Of a DNA stretch of 64,000 nucleotides, positions 63,717-64,000 are shown piece after piece. The position numbers and the translations under genes are program-made. Source of the DNA: Streptomyces sp. L2 (GTDB lineage: Bacteria > Actinomycetota > Actinomycetes > Streptomycetales > Streptomycetaceae); the NCBI RefSeq assembly GCF_004124325.1, contig NZ_QBDT01000001.1:4712001-4776000 (forward strand), in the 5' to 3' direction. The notes beneath the pieces were generated by a model. It saw only the letters and a program-made list of their open reading frames with translations, was not told where the DNA came from and ran no database searches. The number at the start of each line of letters is the position of its first letter. The first letter of the stretch is position 1.

Positions 63717-63877
63717 GCGCCGCCGCCACCTCCTCGTAGCCGTACACCCACTCCTTGCCCCGTACAGGCCGTGCGCCAATCTCGACAGGGAGTGAACGCC
63801 AGCCCCGCCCCACCCGCGGGCCGTAGGCTGGCGGAACCACTGACGACCAATGTTTTTGCAAGCAACCGGAGACAACG

Positions 63878-64000
63878 GTGCAATTCCACGACTCGATGAT
63901 CAGCCTCGTCGGCAACACCCCGCTGCTGCGGCTCAACAACGTGACCAAGGGCATCCGGGCGACCGTCCTGGCCAAGGTGGAGTACTTCAACCCGGGCGGT
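63878..64000 (+). CDS. cbs: Cystathionine beta-synthase (5' end only)
   Basis: The first 41 codons are present: GTG 63878, with GGAG seven bases upstream, opens VQFHDSMISLVGNTPLLRLN and continues to KVEYFNPGG at the window end. This is the N-terminus of the PLP fold-type II cysteine synthase/CBS family, just before the PLP lysine. Streptomyces CBS starts with the same residues from memory. A cysteine synthase is the alternative. Confidence 0.85.
   Translation, partial: MQFHDSMISLVGNTPLLRLNNVTKGIRATVLAKVEYFNPGG

Overview
The window is a chromosomal segment of a high-G+C actinomycete, almost certainly Streptomyces. The evidence is strong third-position G/C bias, frequent GTG starts, TAGGCT-type -10 boxes a few bases before some starts, Streptomyces-type intergenic repeats, and a UUA-decoding leucine tRNA with the features of bldA. 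Gene order (pth-rplY-prs-glmU-tRNA-Gln, mfd, mazG, rpf genes, eno-ftsB-DUF501-ppx, ndh, bldA, cbs) fits, from memory, the conserved core arm of Streptomyces chromosomes. No insertion sequence, integrase, prophage or CRISPR array was recognised.

Layout. 1-5.9 kb, mostly minus strand: end of an LAETG cell-wall protein, a small membrane protein, peptidyl-tRNA hydrolase, ribosomal protein L25, PRPP synthetase, GlmU and tRNA-Gln. 5.9-14.8 kb is accessory: a lower-G+C HTH protein with a degenerate LAGLIDADG-like motif beside the tRNA, an orphan sensor kinase, a YwqJ-type deaminase with a SUKH-3 immunity gene, a SUKH/SMI1 gene, and a 979-residue protein joining a YrhB-like domain, a long Pro/Ala/Gly linker, a deaminase-like domain and SUKH-4. 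A coiled-coil DivIVA-like protein follows. 14.8-25 kb: acetate-type symporter with DUF485 partner, a MacB-like ABC transporter, and mfd. Two striking tandem repeats lie in the gaps (13 bp x7 and about 37 bp x9).

25-38.6 kb: a secreted HNH nuclease lipoprotein, two secreted proteins of unknown role, and a HsdM-like DNA methylase with a His in place of the catalytic Asn/Asp/Ser. Its coding sequence carries an 18-bp lattice of GTGAAC/GTTCAC hexamers matching a promoter palindrome with the same 18-bp spacing. Then come a membrane protein, a Ser/Thr kinase, a DUF1906 protein, a SurA-like lipoprotein, MazG, a P-loop/Sel1 conflict-type NTPase with a TTA codon, and a CYP107-type P450. 38.7-53.4 kb: two Rpf-type muralytic enzymes (the second behind a c-di-AMP riboswitch), enolase, FtsB-like protein, DUF501, Ppx/GppA, a second MacB-like ABC system paralogous to the first, a cyclopropane synthase, NDH-2 with a Rex-like operator upstream, a PRC-barrel/DUF2382 stress protein and a VOC protein.

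53.7-64 kb: bldA, then a candidate peptide-processing locus. It has an XRE-type regulator, two tandem operators 22 bp apart, two near-duplicate 71-72 aa peptides with constant N-terminal parts and variable C-termini, an M50 intramembrane metalloprotease carrying an N-terminal PqqD/RRE-like domain, and a secreted four-cysteine protein. I consider this the best candidate for an undescribed system. The end holds a Bax1-I protein, small conserved genes, a thiolase, an SGNH hydrolase and the 5' end of cystathionine beta-synthase. Functions are inferred from motif recognition by eye; no database search was run.
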